This document shows, piece by piece, positions 1-11,089 of a DNA stretch of 64,000 nucleotides. The stretch spans positions 191,290 to 255,289 of the forward strand of contig PDUO01000015.1 in assembly GCA_003008705.1 (NCBI GenBank). The letters run 5' to 3'. The position numbers were made by a program, and so were the translations under genes. The notes under the pieces are model-generated. The model saw nothing but the letters and a program-made list of their open reading frames with translations. It did no database searches and was not told where the DNA came from. The first letter of the stretch is position 1. Each line of letters begins with the position of its first letter. Origin of the DNA: Pezicula radicicola (Eukaryota > Ascomycota > Leotiomycetes > Helotiales > Dermateaceae).

Positions 1-1
1 T

Positions 2-772
2 CGTCTTCGCGACGCTGTGAAAGTAGTTACCGACGGTACATTGAGTCTATTGTCTCGCAGTTTGCCTCCGAAAAAGGCATCGTATCTTACAAAAGCAAAC
101 CTCAGTCAAGAAGATATAAAGCCAGAGCCAGACATCGATGCTACTCTTCAACCAGCATCAAATGCAGACAATGATTTCAGCAACAATTACAGCTATACCA
201 ACACTGATCCTCAATCGCATGGAAGCGGTACAACTTCGGCATATCTCACACCCGATAATCATCTTCCACAAGGCCATCAGCCGGCTCCTTACCCTGCTTC
301 AACGCAATACCCATCCTACACTGAATCATCGGCGAATACACTCAACACATACATAAACTATCAAAATTCATCAGCCGACTCAGTGGACGCACCTCTACAG
401 CTGGGCAATTATTCTTCCCAAACCTCGCAGGTACCCTATCCATATACAACCCCATCACGGCCAGAATCATCTCCTATGCATTCCGGCTCACAAGCATGGC
501 AACAATGGACCTCTACTGTAGCAGGTAACATTGAACATCAAGGCTACTCGAATGCTATGATGATGCAGATGGGTGGCCGACCAGGCAGTGTATCACAGAA
601 TCAGATAAATGCGTCCATGGTGGATTTAGGGAGCACTCAGGCTGCCGTTGGGATTGATGTGCATTCTACAAACATGGGGGTTGGGCAGGTTGCGGGTGGA
701 ATGAGTTGGCCGCTAAATATATTCGATGTTGGGGGGGGCGCAACAGGGTCCTTGAAATGTCCCCGGAGGTAG
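2..772 (+). CDS. C-terminal part of a probable fungal transcription factor (5' end outside window)
   Basis: The frame is open from base 2 to a TAG at 770-772 (256 residues), so the gene enters from the left edge and its DNA-binding part is not visible. What remains is low-complexity and rich in Ser, Asn, Tyr, Gln and Pro, as in the tail that follows the middle homology region of Zn2Cys6 regulators. An IKPE tetrapeptide near the start fits the sumoylation consensus. A run of eight G at 731-738 lies 11 codons before the stop, so a slip there would change the last residues. The family is inferred from composition only; any long disordered nuclear protein would look similar. Confidence 0.5.
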   Translation, partial: RLRDAVKVVTDGTLSLLSRSLPPKKASYLTKANLSQEDIKPEPDIDATLQPASNADNDFSNNYSYTNTDPQSHGSGTTSAYLTPDNHLPQGHQPAPYPASTQYPSYTESSANTLNTYINYQNSSADSVDAPLQLGNYSSQTSQVPYPYTTPSRPESSPMHSGSQAWQQWTSTVAGNIEHQGYSNAMMMQMGGRPGSVSQNQINASMVDLGSTQAAVGIDVHSTNMGVGQVAGGMSWPLNIFDVGGGATGSLKCPRR

Positions 773-1209
773 AAAAGTGTCAGGAGAGGACCGCGCAATA
801 AATAAAGGGAAGAAAATCACCTTGCAGACAAGTAATAAACAGGGACGATAATCAAAAGTTGAGCGATGGCGTTCTGGATAATTCTGGTCTGGCATGGCGT
901 TACATGGTGGAAGGCATAACAGGATTTGCTACAGCGATTGGCGTTTTGAATCATTAATTGATGGCATTACATGGTGGAAATGTAACATTACCCATTTTGG
1001 GCAGGAGTTGTTCGGATTCGGCGTACATATATGTAATGTTGGATTAGATGTCTGTAGACATATCAAGGCTAAGTCCTATGTAACATGCTTGTGCTTGTGC
1101 TTCTATGTAATAGAAATAATGCATATTTATACTATGTACTCTGTAGATGTAAAGAGAGCAGAGTAGAGAGGATATTTTCAATAATATAGATATGTTAAAT
1201 TACCTATCC

Positions 1210-1230
1210 TACCTTACCTTAGGTAAGGTA
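1210..1230. repeat. Perfect inverted repeat, 9-bp arms
   Basis: The arms TACCTTACC and GGTAAGGTA are separated by TTA. It lies in an intergenic region about 440 bp after the upstream gene's stop. It could be a transcription terminator hairpin or a repeat remnant; function is not shown. Confidence 0.6.
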
Positions 1231-2108
1231 AGTAATTGTTGTATTTGTATACCTAGTTTCTATTCACATAAAACTATTCAGTATGTACTCAAATCAAGTA
1301 AGTCATCTGGACTAAGTGTGTGACAGTTATAGAAGAAAATACAGTGAGTGGCCGGCCATATTAAGCGAACAGACGTGATCAGTAACACTTTTCAACACCC
1401 TCGCCCTTCCTCCTTTATTTTTTAAAGGCTCTCAGTTAGTGGTTCCTTAACTTATTCTAAGCGACAAGCCTTCATTAAGGTACTACTTCGTACATCGTCA
1501 TGACATCATTATCACAGTTGGCTCTACAACGCCTTACTTGAACACTCCCTCCCAAAAAGAAGTTACATTCTCAAGGCCTTCATTCAAGCACCGAAAACGG
1601 AAGCCGATGTTAGCCCAATCGAGTGCACATGGGAGCTTGGAATCCTTCTTGGAGCAGGTGAACTCTTGATATCATGGAACGCTGGTGGAGACTTGGAAAG
1701 TCGCATATTACCTTAATATTTAACACGCGTTATATTGCGTAGGTATACCTATATTTGAGATATCGGCGTAGGTCACTTGAAGTCATTCTTCTGTTTATTG
1801 CTAGATCGTGTGTTATAATTGTTTTCCTTGACCTTTCCTTTATACCTGAGTGATGGCTTAGATACATTCGGCGTTCGGCGAGGAATAGTACAATGAGTGA
1901 GAAGGTGTTGGAGGTGTACAAAAAAAGGCTAGCGTATTTGCTACTAGCGTATTTGCTATGGCAGACCTCGACGTAGTGGAATCGCCTATATAAGTGATAT
2001 AAATAGGCGTGCTAGCTAGCACTAGTAAGTGGCTGTTAGATTGGGGTTAATATATTATTTAGAACTACAGCAATGTAGGAACTTTATATCGTTGCTGTGC
2101 TGTACTAT

Positions 2109-2173
2109 ACATTAGATAAGATGCAACTATCTATTTTAAGATTAAGTAAATCTAAGATAGTTTTATCTAATGT
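2109..2173. repeat. Imperfect hairpin, possible small element
   Basis: ACATTAGATAA at 2109-2119 pairs with TTATCTAATGT at 2163-2173, and inner segments also pair partly (ACTATCT with AGATAGT). The surrounding sequence is AT-rich and without genes. It may be a fragment of a miniature element. Confidence 0.4.
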
Positions 2174-2553
2174 TTTACTAAGAATAAAAAAAATATTAGC
2201 TTATCTTTATTAATAGGGAGAATTAGTTACTAGCTGGTTTTAGATCATAGATATAAGAAGCAAAGAAATGTTGTAAACTGCTGCCAATAGACAAAAATTC
2301 TATAAAAGGGATTTTTAACGAACTCACAAATTCAGAGATAAAATAATTATAATGTACATACATACATGACCAAGACAATGGCCATGGCGGGGACAGCAGA
2401 GACCGTATACTCTTGCATAGCTGCTAATCAATCTAGACCAGCTCTAAAGCAAAGAATAAAGAGACCCTAACTTGACTCCCACTAAACCACGAACCCCAAT
2501 AACTCAAGTCTCAGTGTCTGTCCCTCCGCCTCACTCAGAGATTCGTTATGTAT

Positions 2554-5293
2554 TTAGCTCGAGATAGTCTCAGTGCCAAGCTCTGCCATCACCATTGCAA
2601 CTTTAGAATCGACGAGGAGCTCCTCCAAGTACTCGTGCTCAGGTAGTGCCGGCTCCATATCAAATCCTTCCTCAATTGATTTCCCTTTTTTACGCAGCTT
2701 CTTGAGGTTTTTTTCGAACTCTAAGCATCGCTTTCGATGACTGACTGCTCTCTTCCCTTTCACCAATATCGTAGATCTCTCTGATCTCGCTAGCTCATAC
2801 TCTGGTGTGCCCTCTTTCTTGATGTTAGAGCAGAAAGCAATGTTGGCTTCAAGCTCGTTCATTCCAGACGTACGCTCCTTAATAGCATCACACTGTGGGT
2901 GCTTTTCGAGCATATTGATACTTTTGTAACTTTGGTGGTATTTTTCCTGATTTTTTGCCCAGTTTGTTCCAGGGTTGGAAAATTTTGCAGGATTGGGTGT
3001 TGGACCGATCCAAAAACCCCAGCTCATATCCAGAGAACATAGCATTAAAAATCGTGTTAAGGGAGGCCATCCCCTTGTGTTCTTAGTGAAGTGTCAGCCG
3101 GGCGGAACTCAATAGTGAAGAGTGATACTTACCCGTGGGAGCCACTTTTTGAAAGTATCCGCTGCTTTCAAGCCGTCGATTTCGCCGTTCAGAGATCCTT
3201 TCTTCATAAAGATACCATCACTAAATACTCGTGTCTCATTGGATGCCCAGTTACCACAACTAAATGGGTATTCGTGAGATCGCCTTCCTTCATTTTGGCT
3301 CTTGGTGAAACCATCGGCGATCTGATTTTTCTTCGAGTAGCAGACGGGAAGCGCAACCGATGATTCGACGTCGAGTTGTGACGGGTTGAGAGTTGGCGCA
3401 AAATACCTAAAATCCAAGCGATTATGATACTTCCGGTAGGCTCTCAATGAGCTATCAATGATCGCATTGGAACTAAGTCCCCACTTGCCGAGATTTCCAA
3501 GGCCCGTATATTCATCCTCTTTATTCTGTTTGTTTCGAGACGACCATCTTTGCACCTGGCAGACGGTTCCGGGTCCATTAGGGTCTTTTTTGTTTTCATC
3601 CGCGTAGTAGCATTTGCGCATCCTTTGGATACGGTCATTGTTCAATCGTTCTCCAAGAAGCCAAGGGCAGAAGGTGCTAATAACAGGGATATCCATGCAT
3701 TTGACATAGTTCTTACTACTAGCAGATGCAATAGTAATAAGTGCATCTCTGGTACGGTCATTCATTTTCCTACTCAATGTCAGTTAAACCAATATCTGAA
3801 TCCGAATGGTTTCAAATCATGCAAGGGAAACTTACTGTTCCTCAGAAATCTCCCGTTCTCTTGACTGGACTGTTGAAGGTTTCCAAAAGCCCATTTCCAT
3901 AAACTTTCCTATTGTAAAGTTTTTGAAGGACGAATTGTCATTTGCAGTCCCATCAAAGACCACATGTTGGATGTTGAGATTTTGGAAACGTTCTGCACTG
4001 TATTTGCCCTGCAACATGCGCGCCATTGAAGCAGCGCGATAGTAGTTCTCATCAGGCCTGCCAGAGTCTCCTCTACAGAAAGCGCTAACGTAAGAGAAGC
4101 CTGATTGTATCTGGTGTGGATCTGGTCCAATTCCCGAGTGAGGCGGAGGTTTCAGACCGTGTTCATGGTGGGCTGCTCCTACTGTATATTTCCAGCCATT
4201 CTCAATTTTATCGTATTGAATGCCCCATTCGATGAATTGCCTCCCAAGTCTATAACCCTCTTGCAATTTGCCGAATTTCTTTTGCCAATCTGAACCAAAT
4301 AATTTACTGTACCCATAACGTATATTGGGTAACTCCTTAAGATTATTGAGCATTTTTATCGCTTCATTCACCTCTTTGCCTGTTTTATCCATTCCGGTCC
4401 CTACCCCAATAATGGCCGAGATTGTTAACTCTATGGCTTTCTCGATGAAAAACATGGAGATACCTTTAACCATGTCGCATACAGCATTTGCCCTTCCATC
4501 TACTTGTATTGTAAAATCTACGACCAACTGGTCGATTAACGCTGCACCATTCATCTGAGCGGTACGTAGGGATTCCTAAAAAGTATCACGTTTTAGTAAT
4601 CCAGCATTGAACATAGAGTTGAAACTTACGAAATGTCTGTTGAGGTTCCTAAACATCGCATTGAAACTCTGAAGCGCAAAGAGGACTCGGCGTGTCTCGG
4701 CGATAATGAAGTCCTCTTCTTTTCCAAAGTACAAGTAAGACTCGAGGTGGTCGTAAACCGTTTCGCAAGAGGGCTCTGGGTGACATGGCTTCCCTTTTGA
4801 GCATTCGTAGGTGCGGCCATTCCAGAAAGTCTTCGCAAAAAGTGTTGTCTCTCCAATTGTCTTCAGTCGGGCATCGTTCTCGACACTCAAACGCCAGTTT
4901 GCATACCAATCTGCTGTCTGTGATTCCTGCCAGCTATTTTCTGTATATTCCATAAAGTCCCAGTGACAGGGATGGCCACGCTGTCGATCATCATTTGTCA
5001 AGTTAGAGGGAAACTAGCAGTATATATTAGCTTCGAATAGGCCAAGTACAAAATATGAGATATTAAGACCCGTTTCGGGTTAAGAGATATCTACATACCG
5101 CTGCATTGACGAGGGCATTGTACGTATCAGGTGTAACGGCAGTCACAGCTCTTTCTGAAATCAGAGATGCGTTCCCCACATCTTCGACCGCAAGAGTTGT
5201 GGTAGTAATGGGATCTTTTTGGGGGATTAATGCAGAATAGCCCGGAGCAATTAAGCACAGCAAAGCAGTTGCGAGCACTGGTATGAAAGGCAT
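2554..5293 (-). CDS. Large secreted protein of unknown function (five exons, 827 aa)
   Basis: The model is complement(2554-3081, 3133-3769, 3836-4575, 4630-5013, 5099-5293). Each intron has a GTAAGT or GTATGT donor and an AG acceptor, and the frame is kept throughout. I chose the ATG at 5293 because a signal peptide follows directly (MPFIPVLATALLCLIAPGYS); the upstream in-frame extension does not look like a signal. The mature part has Cys/His-rich segments (HPCHWDF, CSKGKPCHPEPSC), a hydrophobic, Gly-containing stretch early in exon 3, and a Lys/Glu-rich C-terminal third. Around residues 605-640 the order HEYPF, then DG, then KGSLNGE faintly recalls NucA/NucB-type nucleases, but key residues are not clear. 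I do not recognise the family. Secretion is well supported, function is not. Confidence 0.75.
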
Positions 5294-7117
5294 CCCGGCC
5301 ACAAAGGATGTGTCGAAAATCTTGAGGGGAGAATGAAGTATAACAGAAAGTGAAAGGACAACGGATGGGAAGGAGTTATATATAAGGAAATGGCTATGCG
5401 TGAAGTTTAAAATGGTCTGCTGTATCCTAAGAAAATTTAGACACATAGTGCCGTAGATATTCCCACCTGAAGGCTCTTTGGCCTGAACTTACTATGTAGT
5501 TCTTAACTCCCAAGGTAGAGGTCAACGTATCCCAATTTAAAAGCAGGTCTAGGAGCAAATTCCAGCACAACTACCTCGGGGTTGCTTTTAGATACCACTA
5601 TCCTTTGCTTAGGGAAAAACGGTCTTAAAATGGGGGCACCGATTTCAAACTTTCCTACGTATTTGAATACCGTGGTGATTCGGACAAACTCCACAAATTC
5701 ATATCAACGTGATTCAAGACTTGATAGAAAGTCCATCATCTTTACGCCGGTACTAGGTAGGGTACTAGAAAATGCATATTGACTGTGAAGTACCGAAATA
5801 AGATCGCGTGTGTTCGGCCGAGTTTGAGTTATAAAATTTGTGTTTTGGTCATAGAATAGTTCTAACTAAGTAGCTCGCTTAGCTGCATCGCTCCCAGTGG
5901 TTTGAAATTAGCGTGAATTGTAACATTGATAAGGAAAATAGTATGTTTCAGATTACTGGCTTGATGGTAATAACCCACAGAAACTTTAGATTATCTGTAA
6001 TCAGGTGATTTGCAAAAGTTAAAAGTTTTCTTGATAAGGTAACTTTCTTTGCACAAGGTTTTCCACGGTACACACTTCATTTCACCAGTTTAAAAACAAA
6101 ATTTCTTTTAGATTTCATATCTCCTAGTACTTACGCTTGGTGATGTTTGATTTCGAAACTTGATTTATCCACTTGTTAGGCCAGGTGGTTTACTGAAAAA
6201 GATTCGTTCTCGACAGATGACTTCCTACACAGGTTTAGGTATTGACTATCTTATCCAGATAACTGACGGAGTTCTACGATTTATTTACTAAAGTAAATAT
6301 TGAAACAACGTGTCCTTACTATGGAACACAGAAATGAACTAAGCACTCAACCTATTAATGTAGCATCCGCCTTAAATGTACCACCTGATGAATGTCTATG
6401 CTGAAGGAAGTAATTAGTGATACTGTTGTGGGCGTAGGCGAAGCTAACAAAAGCTTGGAGATTATATCAATCACTTCAGGATTCTCTACATGTTAATATC
6501 GTACGTCATCATCATATACTACTCCTTAGGGCATAACTCGACTTCTAGTCTATCCTTAAGAACGGTCATGTGACCTTGCTGGGGATAGTTCCTACCTGAA
6601 CTTCGACCTCTCACTTTGAAGTCGAATAACTACGCTCTTTATAATTAGTTCCTTAGTTACTGTTGAATTCAGTGAATTATAGGAATAGTCATGTGATCGT
6701 CCTACTACTACGAGTAGGCCCATTCCCACACTATAGCTTCCACACAGAACACAATACAAACCACTGATTGCCACCCACATGTTGCCCACTTATATTGTGC
6801 CTATTCGACAGTTACAATATACAATATTTCTGTTGCGAAACCACTGCCATGATTCAGTTCAACACAATATATTATATGTATTATTTTTCCCTCTACTGAC
6901 GTTTATTATTAACACCTTTACAATCGTAGCACCGTACGGAGTACACGTATCAAGAGCCGAATTGATAAGGATGTGTGGACTTTCTTGCCCTTCTCCTCCC
7001 CGCAGCGCCCATGTCAACGATAAGGCCAGCCCTCACAATGTCGTCGTCTTCCACTCTTGTCACGTCGTCCTCCTCTTCTGCCAATTATGCACTCGAAATT
7101 CCATTTGATCCCGCGCC
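5294..7117. other. Spacer without recognised genes
   Basis: This stretch is AT-rich with only short frames, none with a signal peptide, domain or splice pattern I can support. The last 200 bp must hold the promoter of the hydrolase gene at 7118, which starts in the context GCGCCATGAG. Confidence 0.6.
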
Positions 7118-8016
7118 ATGAGTACAGCGTTTCCAGCCTTCGGGCCTGCAGGCCAGCAATGGAGCTATTCCGACTCCAACGACACCTACGACCTCACTAC
7201 ACAGCAGTCTGCGAAGACCTTCAAGTTTAAACCGACAATTAGTGAGGGTGTAACCGTGCCAAAGAGTCTTGGTGCCGGCAATGCTGAAGTCATCATTGAT
7301 CCCGAGGCCACCGCGCTGGTTATAGTCGATATGCAGAACTTCTTCCTCGACCCGACATGTATGGAGCACCCAAAGGGCTTGGCCGCGATACAACCTACAA
7401 TCAAGACAATAAAGAAGTGCAGGGAAGCAGGAGTACAGGTTATCTGGCTGAACTGGGGCTTGACTGACACTGATATGGAGTCAATGCCGGCTAGCATACA
7501 GCGAGGATTCTTCCATCATGAATACAATGTCGTTCCACCCGACGGAAAGCCATCTCGTGGTGGCCTGGGAGTGGATCTTGGGGCCGATAAAGGGCGTACT
7601 CTTTTCGCCCATACATGGAACGCAGATATCTATCCCGAGTTAAAAACATGCGTCGAATCCACCGACATACACTGCGCGAAAAACCGTATGAGTGGACTAT
7701 GGAGCCCAGAGCAGCCTCTTTACAAGACCTTGAAGGAAGAGAAGAAGTCGACTGTATTATTTGCGGGCGTGAATACGGACCAGTGTGTTCTAGGAACGTT
7801 GGTGGATGGATATAATAATGGTTGGGCTTGTGTGATGATAGAGGATGCATGTGGCACTACCACTGCTGGCGCAAAGGAGGTTACACTGTCAAATGTCTCG
7901 GTTCGTGGCAGGCGAATTCCATCAACTTGTTATCTGGTTGCTAACTTGTACAGGCGTACTACGGCTTTGTAACAGACAGTGAAAACTTCAGCGTTGGAGT
8001 ACTTGAAAGTAAGTAG
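7118..8016 (+). CDS. Isochorismatase-like cysteine hydrolase
   Basis: Exons are 7118-7900 and 7954-8016 (281 aa). The 53-nt intron has the branch site GCTAAC and acceptor ACAG. Without splicing the frame would run on into an unrelated tail. The product belongs to the isochorismatase/nicotinamidase fold, which hydrolyses amides or enol ethers through an Asp-Lys-Cys triad. Candidate residues are D71 in VIVDMQNFF, K188 in HCAKNR and C223 in GVNTDQCVLGT. Length is typical for fungal family members, with an N-terminal extension of about 60 residues before the core. The substrate cannot be told, and no neighbour suggests a pathway. A GTAAGT also follows the last Ser codon (8009 onward), so a further small exon is possible; reading straight to TAG gives a plausible C-terminus. 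Confidence 0.85.
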
Positions 8017-8392
8017 CTGGCCGCCACAAAACGTGGCAATTTGCAGAAACGGAGGTAGGGGTGATATGTACGTTTCTATTTTCTCCCTGGTAGGGTTGCT
8101 CTGTTGTTCCTATATACCGTCCGACTATACATATGATAGTCATTTTTGTCCAATCCGCCACTGATGAGCTGTGTGGTCTCATCTGCCATGTGGTATCCCA
8201 AAGAGTTGACTTCCAGTCAAGTATAACGCCGACCCAATGCGCCCCATTTCCGTTTCAAGACGCCGGCGTGTTGCCATATCCCAAGCCCAGATTCCGTAAC
8301 GCCAGTCGTATCCACGAATTCGAATCCCAAATCGAAACCCAGACGTTTTCCCTTGGTGTTTTTCCCCATTGTGCCTTCCTCCCTCAACTAGT

Positions 8393-8651
8393 TTATCCAC
8401 CCTGGACATTGACATATCCTCCTTGGACTGTCAAACATGTGCCATAGGAACAGCATGCTTCCGCAGGCAGTACTCCGTTGAGGACTTGATCTCTTACTCT
8501 CTGTTATAGCAAATTAGTTAAGCTGCTCGAGTTGTGTAGAGCAATGGGAACGTACATCTGAGCAGAGAACTGGTGTGCCCGAGGCAAATTGGATTGCGCT
8601 GAGGAGAATGAGAGTGAGAGTAAGAGCAAATGTTGGTGATGAAGGCTGCAT
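8393..8651 (-). CDS. Small secreted cysteine protein, two exons (67 aa)
   Basis: Exons are complement(8500-8393) and (8651-8556); the 54-nt intron (8555-8502) shows donor GTACGT, branch site CTTAACTAAT and acceptor AACAG. Exon 1 encodes a clear signal peptide (MQPSSPTFALTLTLILLSAI...FASG) and one Cys. Exon 2 adds three more Cys in ACCSYGTC and ends in a Gly/Val-rich tail (YVNVQGG). The predicted mature peptide is about 42 residues with cysteines at 30, 48, 49 and 54. Neither exon is conspicuous alone. I know of many tiny secreted fungal proteins with a CC...C pattern but cannot name this one. A role outside the cell (effector, antimicrobial or surface peptide) is only inference. The facing gene at 7118 ends 377 bp away on the other strand. 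Confidence 0.6.
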
Positions 8652-9750
8652 GTTGAAGTGAATGTTGAAGTGAATGTTGAATGTAAAAATGGTCGAGAAA
8701 AGAGTAAATGATTGTCGAAGCTCGAATATAGAATATCGTTTGAAATGATTCAGAGAGAATGAAACGGTACAAATGGCACAAAGAGGAGAGAACCAAAATT
8801 TGGGAATAGGTGCGGTACAGGACTTAAAGTAAAGTAGAAGGAATTCTTAGGGTTGTCCCACCAATACATAACACGGGAGTGTTATCACTTTATATTCTAC
8901 ACCACTCTATCTTAGTTCGGGGTATGCCTCGTACTGATTACACGGTAAGGCCCACTTTATTACCCTACCTCGGACTACCGATCTGGGTGACTACGCCATG
9001 CGTGCGGCGTCACCTACCTGCACCACACAGAGCTTGCAACTCGGCAAGCCTGAAAAAGGCCAAGGCAAAAGTACGGATAACACGAGGCCCCTTGCTTTAC
9101 CGGACTTTCTCTGCTTGCTGATTCTGGACACCAGTTGTAGGACGGTGGAGGAGTCACGGAGGATCGGTTGGATAGACTTCTATTTGCAGTAAGCGAGCAC
9201 AGCCATTTTGCTGTGCGCGCCAGCGGTGCGCCACAACAGTGCAAAAACGGAGTGGCGGTGTTTCAGCTGGGAAGACCACCACCTCGTCTACAGTACTCGG
9301 AGATAGCGAAGGAATCTTAGCGAAGGATTTTAGGATCGGATGAAACGCATATTCATTTATGAAATATTGTTTTTGTGCAATTAAGCTTGCTTGACGGCTT
9401 GAGATTAAGAGGTTGTTAAATCACAGTACTCTGTACCTGCTTTCGAAAAAAAGTTAATTGTGGCTTGATTGAATGAGTTTCCAGGTCGGCCTGCAGGATA
9501 TCGGGATGTGATTGTTTCAAGATGTTTCCTTCGGCTTTTAACGTGCAGGTGGTTTGTTTCGAAACGAAACAAAACGGATGAACGAGCGGAGAGACATCCA
9601 CGAATCTCTAGATAAGAACCTTTAGCCTGTGCTGGTGTTGCGACGACTTCTTCCCAAATTCTTTGCTAAAACGTGCTGTATGGTGCAGGACCTTCCGTTT
9701 TTGTTGTTTGAGTATCGGTACTTGGCCTTCTCTGATGAGTACATGATTCG

Positions 9751-9791
9751 TACTGTACTGTACACGCTGTACTGTACACGCTGTACTGTAC
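9751..9791. repeat. Short tandem repeat, about 14-bp unit
   Basis: The unit TGTACTGTACACGC is repeated nearly three times. Each unit is built from the GTAC-centred palindrome GTACTGTAC. Confidence 0.6.
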
Positions 9792-10929
9792 CGATCTACG
9801 TACGAATGGTACGATGTAAGAAATTCAGCACGTGTGATTACTGTACTTCGTACTTGATGCGAATAACTCTCGAGGATGAGGGAAATCCACGAATGATGAT
9901 CACCGAATGCTCCTCGTGAAAATTACGAACTCTCTTAGGCTTATAGGGCATAAACGATATCGTGTTGAAAGAGACCTTCCGAATACTTCTTCCGTGAGGA
10001 ATGAAGCAATGGAGTTGTCGCCGTATTCCCAATCTGGATGTGAGGGGTTGTTACTCTCCTAAGAGGGGTTGTTGGGCATTGATTAATAAGACGTGGGATA
10101 TAGAGACATAAGGTGAGGCTTGCTTTCCGTCTTAACCCTAAATTTTGTCTTGCCTTTCTTGGCCTTTCTTATTTCATGCGGACCTGAATTCAATGAGGTG
10201 CTGAAAAGTTACATATTACGTGCTTTTGACCGTCACCTTGAATTTTGAGTTGTTTGAATCCGTCATTTTACAGTTTGAACTATTCGCTGTTGGCTTGTTG
10301 TACTTGATGAAAATTCCTATTCTGCCTTCAAGATAATCTCTCGTTATATAGTATACAGTCACATGATACTCATACCTTTCTACAATTTAAGCGATATCCC
10401 CCCCTTTTTGGAAGCGAGTTGAGTTGGAGTTTTGATTCAGTGATTGGAACAAGAATTCGTAGTAGAACCAAGTTCCTACTGCATTTAATCTCCTTGAAAT
10501 TTTCTATTGCCCTCGAATTACGAACAAGACCCCATTCCTTGGATTCTTGTATTGCGCCTACCGTCTCCGCCTTATATCGGTTTTTGGAACACTGCTTATT
10601 CTTGTCAAATCCGACTCCCTATGGAAGATTCGACCAAGCTTGAAATAAAATATCTAATAAGTTAGTTGTGAGACTCAAATTGAGTTAGTGACCTAAATAT
10701 ATCGATTACCTAAGTAATTAAGTTACTTATGTCAAGTGAGGAGCTAATCTAATACGGGACTTACAGTGAACCATTTCAGAAGTTGAAAGCTGTAGGTTTA
10801 AAACTATGGGAAGAGTTGTGTATAGTCAGAGAGGAGGGTCAAAGGCATAAATGCCAAGGAAATCCTTTTAAAATCCTGCTAAAATCCTTCCGAATCCTTC
10901 TGATTTAGGCTGACACTTAAAACGTAAGG

Positions 10930-11089
10930 TACTTCGAACAGGCCCAAACAAACCCTATTACCGTCTAAGCTGCGGCTGTGTAAATCCAGGGTAATCAACC
11001 AATCACTTAACTGGAAAGTCACCTTTTTAACTATAACTAGTTAGTTGCGCTCAGACGGAAATAGGGTTTGTTTGGGACTGTACGAAGTA
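10930..11089. mobile_element. MITE-like element with long terminal inverted repeats
   Basis: The left end (10930-10970) begins TACTTCGAACAGGCCCAAAC. The reverse complement of the right end (11049-11089) begins TACTTCGTACAGTCCCAAAC. The arms stay alike for about 41 bases with only a few mismatches, including a shared CAAACCCTATT core. The element is about 160 bp with no coding frame and is bounded by TA on both sides, consistent with Tc1/mariner-type TA insertion. No autonomous partner with these ends is in the window; the 48229 element has different ends. Confidence 0.65.

Larger units (their letters stand above)
773..2553. other. Gene-poor AT-rich spacer
   Basis: I see no supportable gene here. 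It holds a 21-bp perfect hairpin at 1210-1230, one copy of the dispersed ACTCAAATCAAGT-type repeat near 1288-1310, a short direct duplication (TAGCGTATTTGCTA twice, about 1929-1962) and an imperfect hairpin at 2109-2173. Confidence 0.6.

Noticed and set aside
8518..8796. 92-codon minus-strand frame over the small secreted gene
   Set aside because: It is another frame of the same strand; the spliced secreted-peptide model explains the region better.
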